A stretch of 64,000 nt of DNA. Source: Galaxea fascicularis. Its lineage: Eukaryota > Cnidaria > Anthozoa > Scleractinia > Euphylliidae. Position numbers and translations under genes: made by a program. Under the pieces are notes generated by a model. The model was not told the DNA's origin, ran no database searches, and saw only the letters and a list, made by a program, of their open reading frames with translations. The stretch is taken from NCBI GenBank assembly GCA_948470475.1, contig OX419345.1, positions 8,770,590-8,834,589 on the forward strand, in the 5' to 3' direction. Below are positions 38,069 through 47,600 of the stretch, in pieces (position 1 is the stretch's first letter; every line of letters begins with the position of its first letter).

Positions 38069-39903
38069 TGATTCCAGAAGCTGACGTTTCGAGCGTTAGC
38101 CCTTCGTCAGAGCGAATCGAGGAATTATGGGTTGTGTGTAGCTTATACAGTGGAGGAGGAGCTATGCTATTGGTGGTATCATGGCAACGTGAATTATAGG
38201 AATACATTAGTTAAATGAAAAGCGTTCGTTATTACCGTGTCGATTCGGAGGATGAATTTTTGTTATATATTCTTACAAATCGGCACCCTAATCACCAAGC
38301 TATTAACAAACGCTTTTCATTTAACTAATGTATTCCTATTTTCACGTTGCCATATTTCCCCCAATAGCGTAGCTCCTCCTCCACTACATAAATTACACAC
38401 AACCCATAATTCCTCGATTCGCTCTGACGAACGGCTAACGCTCGAAACGTCAGCTTTTAGAATTCCTGTCAACTTACAAATTTTTGTGTACTACTTCCCC
38501 ACCGACGCAGCACCACAGTTTCTTTAAAAACTATCCCCTTTATTTATTATTCAATGTTTGTTTTTCTGTTCGTTTGAGAGAGAGTCTAACGAATAGACTG
38601 TTCGTGCACAAATGCCAAAAAGATGTTTCAGAAGCCTTTTTTTGCCTTGCAGCCCAGCTCTACAAATTGGGTCAGTTCATCGACCGAAACAAAGATCTGT
38701 TCAAACGTTCAACCTAGTCGACAACATGACATGTCTCATGTTGACAGATATCACTGTAAAAAAAAATAAAGGATTCACAACATTTGCCTGTCTCGGTCTG
38801 TCTCTGCAGTTAAATGTATTAAGTGGAAGCTGAAAAATGTACTGCTGCTTTCTTTTTATTCCAGGAAGGTTATTGCAAGACCAAAGGACTGAAAATTGGA
38901 GCAAAAATCCACAGTTATCGACGAGTTAAACGCTACAACAGAGAAGCGCTGAAGAAGGCGTTAGCTTATCATGGTCCAGCCACCATATCTATCAACGCGA
39001 ACCCCAAAACCTTGAAGTTCTACAGCCATGGCGTATTAAACGATGTTTCCTGCAGTGAGTAGAAGTCTTGATTTCGTCCAATTCGTTTTTTAGTGTGTTA
39101 TACCTGTTGTTTTCAACGTTAAGTACTTTAATGAACACTTATCCAGGGCATGCGTGAGCATGGTTACAAACGCAAGAAAATAATTTTCTTTTAGTCAGTT
39201 TCTATAGTAATGAGCTATTAGTCAATATCCTAACAAAATGCCTTCAAGAAAAATACATTAACAGTATCCTCAAATTAGTCGTGTAAACAAACTATTTATA
39301 TATATAGTCTATATATAGACAGTCCCAAATATCTAAGAGCCCGCTGCGGAAGAGTGGAACAATCAGTGAACCTTCGCCAGAGCTTATTGTACAATGTTGT
39401 GTTGGACTAAAAGTTTCGGTAATTCACGTTAAGTTCAGTAAAATGTTGTTGATGCATAATTTTTCCAGGTGCATGATGTGGCAACACACTTTAACATCGG
39501 AGTGCTTTGCTTTTCAGATAACAAAACGGATCATGCCGTCTTACTCATTGGATACGGAACAGAAAATGGAGTTCCTTATTGGCTAATTAAAAACTCCTGG
39601 TCGCACAACTGGGGCAATAATGGATTTATCAAAATCAGACATGGACTTTGTGGCGTAGAAAAAAGGCCATTTGTTGTTCTAAACAAAGAAAGAAAGCCGT
39701 TACCGTGGCAAATGGAAAGAAAAGAAAAACGAAAACAGAAGAAACTGTTAAGGAAACAAATACGCGAACAAATGAAAACCACAGAAGAAAGTCACGGAAG
39801 TAACGACAGTAAAATTGTTCGAAAAGACGCCATAGAGGATCCTGACTTCAGGGATATTGAACATGATTTTGATGAATATTTTGACGATGAAGACGTCTGG
39901 TGA
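31700..39903 (+). CDS. Papain-family cysteine protease A (26/29-kDa protease / CfaD-like)
   Basis: Nine exons: 31700-31955, 33607-33818, 34535-34787, 35435-35651, 36291-36568, 36991-37082, 37402-37575, 38865-39054, 39518-39903; 2058 nt, 685 residues. Residues 1-25 are a signal peptide. Residues about 45-270 form the N-terminal domain of 26/29-kDa proteases ([29 protein letters not shown]). An I29-type propeptide follows ([12 protein letters not shown] ... [14 protein letters not shown]). The C1A domain has Gln414 and Cys420 in [11 protein letters not shown], His563 in [11 protein letters not shown] and Asn583 in WLIKNSW. It is probably secreted or lysosomal and cleaves proteins after propeptide removal. 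Oddities: a run of Asp (DDDDDD) in an acidic insert of about 22 residues in exon 5, a charged C-terminal tail of about 80 residues, and NSWSHNWG in place of NSWG. The paralogues lack the insert. Confidence 0.9.
32535..32952. mobile_element. TTAA-bounded foldback element
   Basis: Starts TTAAAGTGCCTATAACCCC and ends with its near reverse complement GGGGTCATAGGCACTTTAA. The arms, about 190 bases each, run almost to the centre, including GTGACGTCAAATCAGGAATA and its inverse. TTAA lies at both edges. It occupies protease A intron 1. Non-coding. Confidence 0.85.
35150..35290 (+). pseudogene. Relic duplicate of exon 5 acceptor region, protease A intron 3
   Basis: AACACTGGAAAAGC, CAGTTTAAGTAACTTATT and TTTATTAGGTGACATTCGTT parallel the true intron 4/exon 5 boundary at 36165-36310 (AACTGGAAAAGC, CAGTTTAGGTAATTCATT, TTCACTAGGTATATTCGTT). 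The copied exon portion decays after a few codons. Confidence 0.5.
35700..35900 (+). repeat. Intronic repeat pair member 1 (protease A intron 4)
   Basis: Similar to 39140-39335 in intron 8: both begin near GCATGCG, then share TTCTAT..CAATGA, AATATACTTAATAATTAGT-like and AAACAAAC...TATA blocks ending in TAGACA. Decayed interspersed repeat or local duplication. Confidence 0.4.
37640..37690. repeat. (CAAT)n short microsatellite
   Basis: Repeated CAATCAATCAAT about 65 bases after protease A exon 7. Confidence 0.8.
38040..38228 (-). mobile_element. Penelope-like element 3' end, left arm
   Basis: Read on the minus strand: a short coding tail ([17 protein letters not shown] then TAA at 38209-38207), a spacer of about 95 bases, the hammerhead-like motif (38113-38080), then AATTTACATTATCAACTCC. 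The right arm at 38262-38480 repeats this order in reverse. A coding tail followed by a terminal repeat with a hammerhead is the known layout of Penelope-like elements; assignment to that group is by this layout, not by a reverse-transcriptase domain. Confidence 0.6.
38080..38113 (-). ncRNA. Hammerhead-ribozyme-like motif, copy 1
   Basis: On the minus strand: CTGACGA, stem II GGGC-TAAC-GCTC, GAAAC, GTC, with stem I GCT/AGC. The CUGANGA and GAAA cores and the GUC cleavage triplet match the hammerhead consensus. There is no stem III beyond the palindromic ACGT, as in the small dimeric hammerheads reported with Penelope-like elements. One extra A lies between CUGACGA and stem II. Activity is unproven. 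Confidence 0.55.
38262..38480 (+). mobile_element. Penelope-like element 3' end, right arm
   Basis: Plus-strand counterpart of 38040-38228: coding tail NKRFSFN with TAA at 38326-38328, shared TGTATTCCTATTTTCACGTT-type spacer, hammerhead-like motif at 38421-38454, then GTCAACTTACAAAT. The two arms are head to head with about 80 bases between them, forming a long inverted repeat in protease A intron 7. Confidence 0.6.
38421..38454 (+). ncRNA. Hammerhead-ribozyme-like motif, copy 2
   Basis: CTGACGA, stem II CGGC-TAAC-GCTC, GAAAC, GTC, stem I GCT/AGC. One stem II pair is lost relative to copy 1 (C opposite C), so this copy is probably weaker. Confidence 0.5.
39140..39335 (+). repeat. Intronic repeat pair member 2 (protease A intron 8)
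   Basis: Matches 35700-35900 as described there; ends in a TATATATAG/CTATATATAG palindrome. Confidence 0.4.
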
Positions 39904-40515
39904 TGAAAATAATGGAAGAGTCCATAGATACTTACATTTACTTCATTGTGCCAATCGTTTTTACCAAAGAACTCACGTCTCGTCGACGGGAATTAGCGAC
40001 ACCCACCACGTTGGCATGCTACCCACTATATTTATGACTATGGTAAATCCCTATGCACTCAAGAGCGCTTCTGTTATATATTAGATACGTCTTTCAAGCA
40101 AAGACTGTGCTCTTCAGTATGATTTAAAAGAAAAGTCAACTCTCAGTCAGTGCAATTTGAAAAACTATTGAAGAACTTTTGATACCCCATACGTGTAGCA
40201 GTTAGATTCCACGCCATTATATCTAAAACAATTTAAGATCTTACGTGTTCAGCAGTGAGTAAAACCAAACCCCTGAAATTAAAGCCAATTCGTCTTTCAA
40301 TCACATCCGCGCGCAAGAACATGTTAATCTGAGCCCTACGTCGTCGCGCAATAGAAAATCAAACACCAAATCGTAACTGTTTCTGGGGTAGCTTGATCCG
40401 CGATAAACCAAATGCAGTGATCATTTTGTTACATGTCTGATCGCAAGCTCTTGAGTTAATGTTTGATACTCCTTAGCACTGGTAACATTTTAAGTCGACT
40501 CAGTGCATACACAGG

Positions 40516-41244
40516 TTAAAGTATCAGCCAACCCAAAATTGACCGCTTTTCATGATTTTGGATTTCTATATGTTTCGATAGATCCTGGGAGTAGCTTTCA
40601 TTTAAAAAAAATTCCACAAAAAAAGTTTTTCGTACGGGAAGTTATTGAGCAAAAACAATTTTACTTGACGCTAATCCCATTATGGTCGAAATTCTATTTT
40701 TCCTTGTTTCTCGAAATCAAAATTTAGGCGAGATGTGCATGCATTTTGAACTCCAAGTCGGCAGCCCCTGGATCAATTTGGCTGAAATTTGGTCAAATTG
40801 TTGTCAGATAGCTCACCTACAGAACTGTGTCTGCGAATTTTAATTTCTCTTTTCATTTTAAAGTTATAGCCTATTTCCCACTGGCGGTGGTAATAATTTC
40901 TCATCCCCGAATATATTTGCTTGTAAAAACAAAACGAGCGCGCTTTCGAGAAATCTGAGACACGGTTTTTTAGGCAAACGTGTAAAGAAATGAAAGCCGT
41001 GTTAATCGTTTTCTTCCGTTTGTTTTTGGTGAGCGTGGAACTTAATGAATGAAAACACTTAGTTTTACAAAAAGCTCCTCCTTTTTTAAGCGCATTAATG
41101 TTTTTTACCTTTTAAAGGGAATTAGCTGTAGGCATGACTACTCAGCTTTCAGAAAATATGCGATTTATGGGGGTTTGTGTTCAAACAAAGAGCTCTAGAA
41201 CGATCCGCGCGCAGACGACCCCGTTGGGTTGGCTGATACCTTAA
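40516..41244. mobile_element. TTAA-bounded element with short TIRs
   Basis: Starts TTAAAGTATCAGCCAACCCA and ends TGGGTTGGCTGATACCTTAA. TIR about 20 bases, interior 690 bases without coding capacity. TTAA edges suggest a piggyBac-like non-autonomous element. Confidence 0.65.
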
Positions 41245-41639
41245 TGCAGAATGGCCCAAGTAGAATACCATAAAGCAGTTTCAATACAGTGTCATAAAAT
41301 CACAACCAAAGCATTATTTAATTACTCCCGCCAATCACAACAGACCAAAATAGTGTGATAAGCCAATCAGAATACGAAACAATTATCTGTAGCCGGCGTA
41401 AGGCCGGAAAATGCGCTCCTGGCGTGCGTTTCTCGAGACCCCGATACTTTTCGGGCCTGTTTCGGGTGCCATAATTTCCTACTTATCGTAAAAACGAAAA
41501 CGTTTCAAGGCATGAAAGCTTGCAACAGATGTGTCCTTTTATATCTTTAAATTATGGAAAAAGACCAGCTCTTTAGAAAGAGCGGATCGTAGTTTTAGAA
41601 TTGACTTTTCGGGCCGACAATTTTTCTGGACTTTCGAGA

Positions 41640-41765
41640 AACGGGCCCCTGCAATCTGTAATTGGTTTTGGTTTTGCCTCTCATTGGCTGAAAAAGTGGC
41701 GCGGGTTTTGCTGGCCAATTAGAGAGCGAAGAAAGGCAAAACCAAAGCAAACGTAATCACCACGA
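41640..41765. repeat. Interspersed repeat with inverted TGGTTTTGGTTTTG ends
   Basis: TTGGTTTTGGTTTTGCCTCT on the left and GGCAAAACCAAAGC on the right flank GGCGCGGGTTTTGCTGGCCAAT. A second partial copy lies at 53391-53475. Confidence 0.6.
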
Positions 41766-42105
41766 TTCAACCCTCAAATAAAAACTGCCCTAATACAAGC
41801 ATGTCAGCAAGTATATTGACTATGAATTACTTGCTTTTGATACGAAACTACTGTACAGTATAAACAATGCAAGTTGATTGTGTCTTTATTTATTGAGTGT
41901 GGCGCAGGCTGTGGTAAAAATGCTTTCCTTCTGTCTGATGGGGGATGCAATGCTGGCCAGACTTAGCTAGTTCTTCAATCAATTGTATTTTTATAGTTGG
42001 CCTGCTACTCCCTTTGTACATGTTCATCAGATGAAATGCTTATTTATACTAAACGTCTCTCTGAGTATTGAATCAGTAATGGTAAAATGATTTTGTGGCG
42101 GAGAC

Positions 42106-42324
42106 TTACAGTGCGACGTTCCTTACCGTGGCCATCCAATAAAATTTTTACAAATTAGCCGGTCAAGGTACGCGAATTTGATTGACAGACACGCCTCCAT
42201 ACTGTTGTTACGTGTTGAAACTTTCTACGGAGGCGTGACTGTCAATCAAATTCGCGTACCTTGATCAGTGGCCAACTTGCAAAATGTTTGTTGGGTGGCC
42301 ACGGTAAGGCGCGTTGCACTGTAA
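42106..42324. mobile_element. Foldback MITE
   Basis: TTACAGTGCGAC...GTTGCACTGTAA ends; arms of about 90 bases (for example GGTACGCGAATTTGATTGAC on the left, exactly inverted on the right) with a loop of about 25 bases. Non-coding. Confidence 0.9.
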
Positions 42325-42984
42325 AAAAAATGTCGGTTTTGTTTCATAGACTGAATCTTTGCAATAGAGGGAAGACTTGTACTTTTCAGAAAATACTGGA
42401 AACAACCTATTAGAGAAAAAGTATTCTCTTAATTGATCGTCAACGTCAAGCGCTCTTCAACGTTTGTATTGAGGCCTTTCATCGTCTCACGAACTAATGG
42501 ATAGAGGCCTAACCAATGCTTCAACCCTAAACCTGATAACAATAGTGCTAGCATTGCAGAAGAAAGGCAGAAACGCAAATTATACAGGGGGTCTCTGTCG
42601 GCTTCCAGAGAGTCATTGGTTACTTATTTGCGCTTGTGTAGCTTTACCGATTTGGTGCCAGAAATGCGGTCGCAAAGGACCTAGCGACGAATTAGCATTT
42701 TGTATAAATAGGCGTAACGTATTTTTAATTAGACTCGCCTTGTAATCAAACGGACACATCCGTTGAAAGATAATGCAAAGAGCCGTGTTAAGATATGTGG
42801 ATTACCCTACAGAATTGTAAGTAGCATTTCGCTTCGAATATTTCAGCCTTTAAGTGCAATTTCATACTTAATAATACACTTGAAAAAATTACTCGATTGT
42901 GATTGGCTGAGAGCAGTGCAGTTCAAGTGTAACAAAGTGCAGAAAGTGTAACACCAGTGCAAAAAGGTGTAACACTAGTGCAAA

Positions 42985-43245
42985 TTACAACGAAGATTTC
43001 CGAAGTTAAAACGAAGAGATTCGAAGACTTCCGAAGACCAACCGATGTATTTCGAAGACCACCGAATATTGTACGAAACCTTCCGAGGATTTCCGAAGAT
43101 CGCTCAACACTTCCGAAGATCAACCGAATGCTTCCGAAGATTTCCGAAGATTGCCCGAACACTTTCGGTGATCTCCGGATATTTTCGAAGCTTCTCCAAG
43201 TTTCGGAAGATCGAGGGCAATGCCTGCTGCGTACCTCAGTAGTCA
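42985..43245. repeat. Degenerate TTCCGAAGA tandem array
   Basis: About 20 variants of TTCCGAAGA(T/C) at irregular spacing, open in several frames on both strands. The flanks (GTGTAACACTAGTGCAAATT on the left, TTGCACTCGCCC on the right) look like parts of the same mobile element, spanning roughly 42880-43400. Confidence 0.8.
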
Positions 43246-43308
43246 ATGTATGGGCTGAAGCTTTATAAGTAGTCTTATTTTTCAAGTGTATTATTAATAA
43301 TTAATCAC

Positions 43309-43344
<36 letters not shown>

Positions 43345-43749
43345 TTGTAAATTTTTTCAAAGACCACAAATTGCACTCGCCCTACGGGCTCGTGCAATTT
43401 TGTTATCCAGTTATCTGCACATCGTTGTAGCCTTCAAATTTAAGTAACGCTTCGCTACGTAAGCGTGAAATAGTTACCTTTACATGATTTCCAACCTCCC
43501 ACCTCTCCTCTATCCTTTCCAGTGAGTTATATTCTGTACTCAGTTAAAGAAAAGGCCTACAAAGTGTTTAAAGTGAAATTTTCAATGCATAACACCTCTT
43601 TTACCATTTTTTTGCGTAATATTATGTTGGCTTTACGTGTCGGGATCCAGAAAGGTGACGGGAAGTAAATAATTAATTAAACGAAATCGGAGCTCTGTCT
43701 ATAGCTCGAAGGGTAAAAGAAGGAGCGTTCTCGTTGCTTTAGGACTGAG

Positions 43750-43912
43750 GAGTAAAGAATGGAATGAAGATGTAAGTAATTATAGCAGTGTGAACAATGA
43801 AGTGGTAATGAAAATAAAGCCTTAAAAAATTCAGGCTTGTTGGGGAGTCCAACCCATGACCTCTGCGATACCGGTGCACTGCTCTACCAACTGAGCTAAA
43901 CAGTTAAGTCAG
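43750..43912 (-). mobile_element. tRNA-derived SINE
   Basis: On the minus strand from 43912: TTTAGCTCAGTTGGTAGAGC is an A-box region like a tRNA, followed by GCACCGGTATCGC and a degenerate B box in GGTCATGGGTTGGACTCC, then a non-tRNA tail (AGCCTGAATTTTTTAAGGC). The acceptor stem and T arm are incomplete, so this is a SINE head, not a tRNA gene. SINE-body-like sequence (CATTTGAACTGCGG, ATCATAGCAGTTATGAACAA) continues at 43960-44030. Confidence 0.75.
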
Positions 43913-44617
43913 CTGTGACTCGTGAGTGATGAATAGAAGAGTTTGAATATATAAAAATCTCGATCATTTGAACTGCGGATTAAAGGATGAAAATGTTCGC
44001 GATCATAGCAGTTATGAACAATAAGCAATGGTGAAAATAGGGTATTTTACGACTTCTTATAAATACGAGGTGCTTATATTTAACAGAAGTGTACATGTCC
44101 GAGACTGTTGTGGTGTATGGGCGTGCCCTTGCGTTTTTGTCTAATTATAAACCAGCCCAGAACCTTCAGGGCTCGAACCCCCACAGGGGAATTTACCTCT
44201 TGCCAAAGAGGCAAGAATAGCTTACTCATCAGATGATGAGGTCAAATTGTTTTGTTATGATAACTCTTCATCAAATCAAAAGTGTGGAAGGAGGTTGTTT
44301 CAGCGTGAAGCGAGTTTCCATTGACCACGCGACACCTCTGATTACCCATGAAGTGTTATTATTTATCCTTTCACTCACCATCCGACTGGTACCTGTAAAG
44401 CTGAGTGACATGATGTTGACAGGTTTCACAACCTACGATTTAAACGGATTCCTTGTGTGTTCCAAAAAATGTACACTCAACGCATGCTGTCGTCCTGACA
44501 GTTAATGAGAAGTAGTGGATACTGAAGTTAAAAAGAATTCTTAATGATGTGTCACACAGTATTGCTTTGCTGTCATGAAAAGGCTAGGGGGAGAATTAAG
44601 GAAGGAAGGGCTGGTGA

Positions 44618-47600
44618 ATGAGGCAGGCGTTAAAGGGAAAGCGTTTTGCGAAGAACATGCTTAAAGGAACTTTCATTCCTCCACGACCAGCGGTTTCGGT
44701 TTCGGTTTGGCTTTTAAGTATATTCTTGTTTATGTTAGTTAACTCTTGTGGTGGACAACATTATTTTTTTGAGGAAATCAAGAAAATAAAGAGTGGTATT
44801 GATCCTGCAGAACAAGACACAGCGTGGCAAAATCACACGGATGAGCAAGACCCTTTCATTTCTTTTGAAAATGCAACTCTCATGGAAAATGACGAGCCTA
44901 AAGAATCCATTGTGGAAAAGATAAAGTTTCCCGAGTTCTACCACGCACAGGGGATCATATCTTTGCCTTTTGATGGCATTATTGAACCGTTTGAGGCCTG
45001 GTACGCTGGAAGCCTTAAGATGAGTCGTATCGACTATTATTACGGTAATCAGACGCCTAATTTAGTTATCAGGAGTGTGCCGGTAACACATTGTTTTACT
45101 GCATGTTGTGTTTGTCCATCTGATTGTGCTTATTCACCGGTATTTGAACGCTAAGAACATAATAAGGTTCGCACATTGTTTCCTTAAAATAGTGGCCATG
45201 ATGTCCCAAAACTTGAATTATTTCTCTCCTTTTGTTCTAGGGCAATGAATGTTTCTCCCTCCTGAACGAAGTCAAAAGTTAATTTCTGTTCTGCGCCGAA
45301 ACCTTAGCTTTCCTTCCTGCTGGCGGAGGACTTAAGACGACGGACAACCCAACCTCGTTCCCAGGGTCTCTCTGGTAAGAAGAGAGACCCTGGGAACGAC
45401 TTTGGGTGGAACCCTCGTTTCTTGTTGCCGCCCCCTTTAGCTGAGGGGATGGGAAGCAAAGGACCTTGGAAACGAGGTTGTCTTCCGCCTTGCTAAATCG
45501 GTCTTTTCAGCGGGTGACGCTCGTCCAGACTATCTTTAATTTTGTCACAACAAACCAAGGTGGTAGCAGTTCCATACAAGAGAATCAAGAGCTGTCTCGG
45601 CAATCTCACCGAAAACAGAGAACTGTTAACGCCCTCACTGATAGTCATTCTTTGCGCACGAGTGCGGCGCGAGCTTAACCTCAGATGCCCTACTGTTATT
45701 CGATGTTCCCGTCACTGATAACTAGTCACAGATAAACATGGGGGTGAAACCGTTTCTACTCACCGATACTATGACTAACAAAGTTGATGGGAGAAGTTAA
45801 TTCATATAAGTTATACTAATATTTACCTTTTGGTCCCATTTTTGACTGCCACATGGCAGAGCTTTGATCATTCGTTCCACTCATTTTTTAGTATTTTCTA
45901 ATTCCTCTGTGCTTACACATTGCGAAGGTATGGACAAAACCCTTCAACGAGGGGATCTTAAGCCATACGGAGCTCTTATAAAGTTTGTGCCAGCTCACTG
46001 GAGTAAGGGAAAGAACTTGAACAAAAACACACGGAGCTGTTGGTACAGACCGGGATTCAGGTGGGCCCCAGAGACCGCTCAGACTGTTATACCAAAAAAC
46101 TTGAAAGGATTCAAGGTAAATCTACGCATATCTCCAAACATTAGGCAGTGTTGTACATTAGCATGTTTGTACGTGAACACTTGGGTCGACGATAATTAAA
46201 ACTATTATTTAAGAAACGGTCGGTTCGACGTTGCTCACCAACTTTTTTGTTTCGTGGCTAAAAAACCTCATCTTACTACTTATTTCAAACTCAGTGACGT
46301 ATCAGTACAAAAAGATGAAAAGCAATGACTAACGGCTGGATAGAAAATTCAATTTTACTTTCCCGCCGAATGGAATGTTAATTTTCTACTAGCATATGCA
46401 CACCGTGTACTCTTTCTTAGTACTTTTTTTATGGCAATATCGGCCAAATAAGCAGTTGGTCAAGTGCTTACAATGCGCCAGTAGGATCATAGTTAGTATC
46501 CCTCCACTAACTGTGGTAGGATTTAGGGTAAATGGTCAGGATTTGATCATGACGAGTTTGATATTTTGGTGGGTTACTGAACGGCTTTTGGCAGTCATTG
46601 ACTTCCCCTTTAGTCCCAGTATTTTAAGAAGTAAAGCCAACAAGGTTCTTGTTTAACGTCACGCAAAATTTTGTGACCCACTTGTGGGTTTGAGATTGGG
46701 CAAAACACTAAGACCACTATTTCTGTCTGCCAGTCTGAGGCCTTCCAGAAAATGGAAGGAAGTTATGAAGAATTAAATATACTTCAAAAAAGCAACTTTC
46801 AGCAAAATCTCGGACTGTTTATTTGGCCGTTAAAAAACCAGTGCACCCCCTGGTTTTTGCCACCATGAAACAAAACTACTTTGTTAATGGATTAATGCTC
46901 GTTAACAACTACTTGTCTCACTTAATACAGTATCTTGGTGACGAAATCCACAGTGGAATGCCTATTTATAAGTTACAGCGTAAGGCAACTGTCTACAAGA
47001 AAGAGAATACCTATACTCTCTACGTGACCAAGGAGGAGCCATACAAGCCCGTGCGATATGTCATGCATGGATATGATACCTTGCTGCATTCTTTTTACGA
47101 CCATTATGTAGTGGATTACTTTTCACTCCATAAATGGAAGTTTAACTTCGATGTTATGAAGATACCCGAAGGTATGAAATAACAAATATTATTCAGTCAA
47201 AGAAGGCGGTACCAATTAACAGGCGTGAAGCTTAGCATAAATATACTAATACTCCCTTAGTACTGCTTAAAACCTGTAATGTGGTAGGAAATCGGTAGAG
47301 CAGTTGGCGAAGGTCCTAGCTAATTTGGATTTATGATGTTAAAAGTGTCGTAGTAAAATTATTTGCCACTGAAGATTTTGACTAAAACAATAAGATTATT
47401 TGTTATTGATTTCTTTTCAGCGGACACTTAAGAAAGTAGACCCTCCACCTGAGGGGAACGTACATTTCAAAGCATAGATTCACAACCATTGACGTCTATT
47501 ACTTTAATACTTTCAGGCCTTTTAATTTTGAATGGACTAGGGAAGGGGTGTAATGCTTAGAAAGAATACTAAATATTATATACTACTTCTTGAGCAGACA

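Larger units (their letters stand above)
39904..44617. other. Intergenic region between proteases A and B
   Basis: No gene recognised. After the protease A 3' UTR (ATTAAA at 40278 is a possible poly(A) signal) it holds a TTAA-bounded element (40516-41244), an interspersed repeat (41400-41765), a foldback MITE (42106-42324), a TTCCGAAGA tandem array (42985-43245) and a tRNA-derived SINE (43750-43912). 44040-44617 shows nothing beyond presumed protease B promoter. Confidence 0.7.

Noticed and set aside
42923..43285. Overlapping open frames on both strands
   Set aside because: Created by the TTCCGAAGA array, which lacks stops in several frames; no splice context or family match.
43840..43912. 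tRNA gene on the minus strand
   Set aside because: The A box is good but the B box is altered, acceptor-stem pairing is missing, and a SINE-type tail follows; treated as a SINE head.
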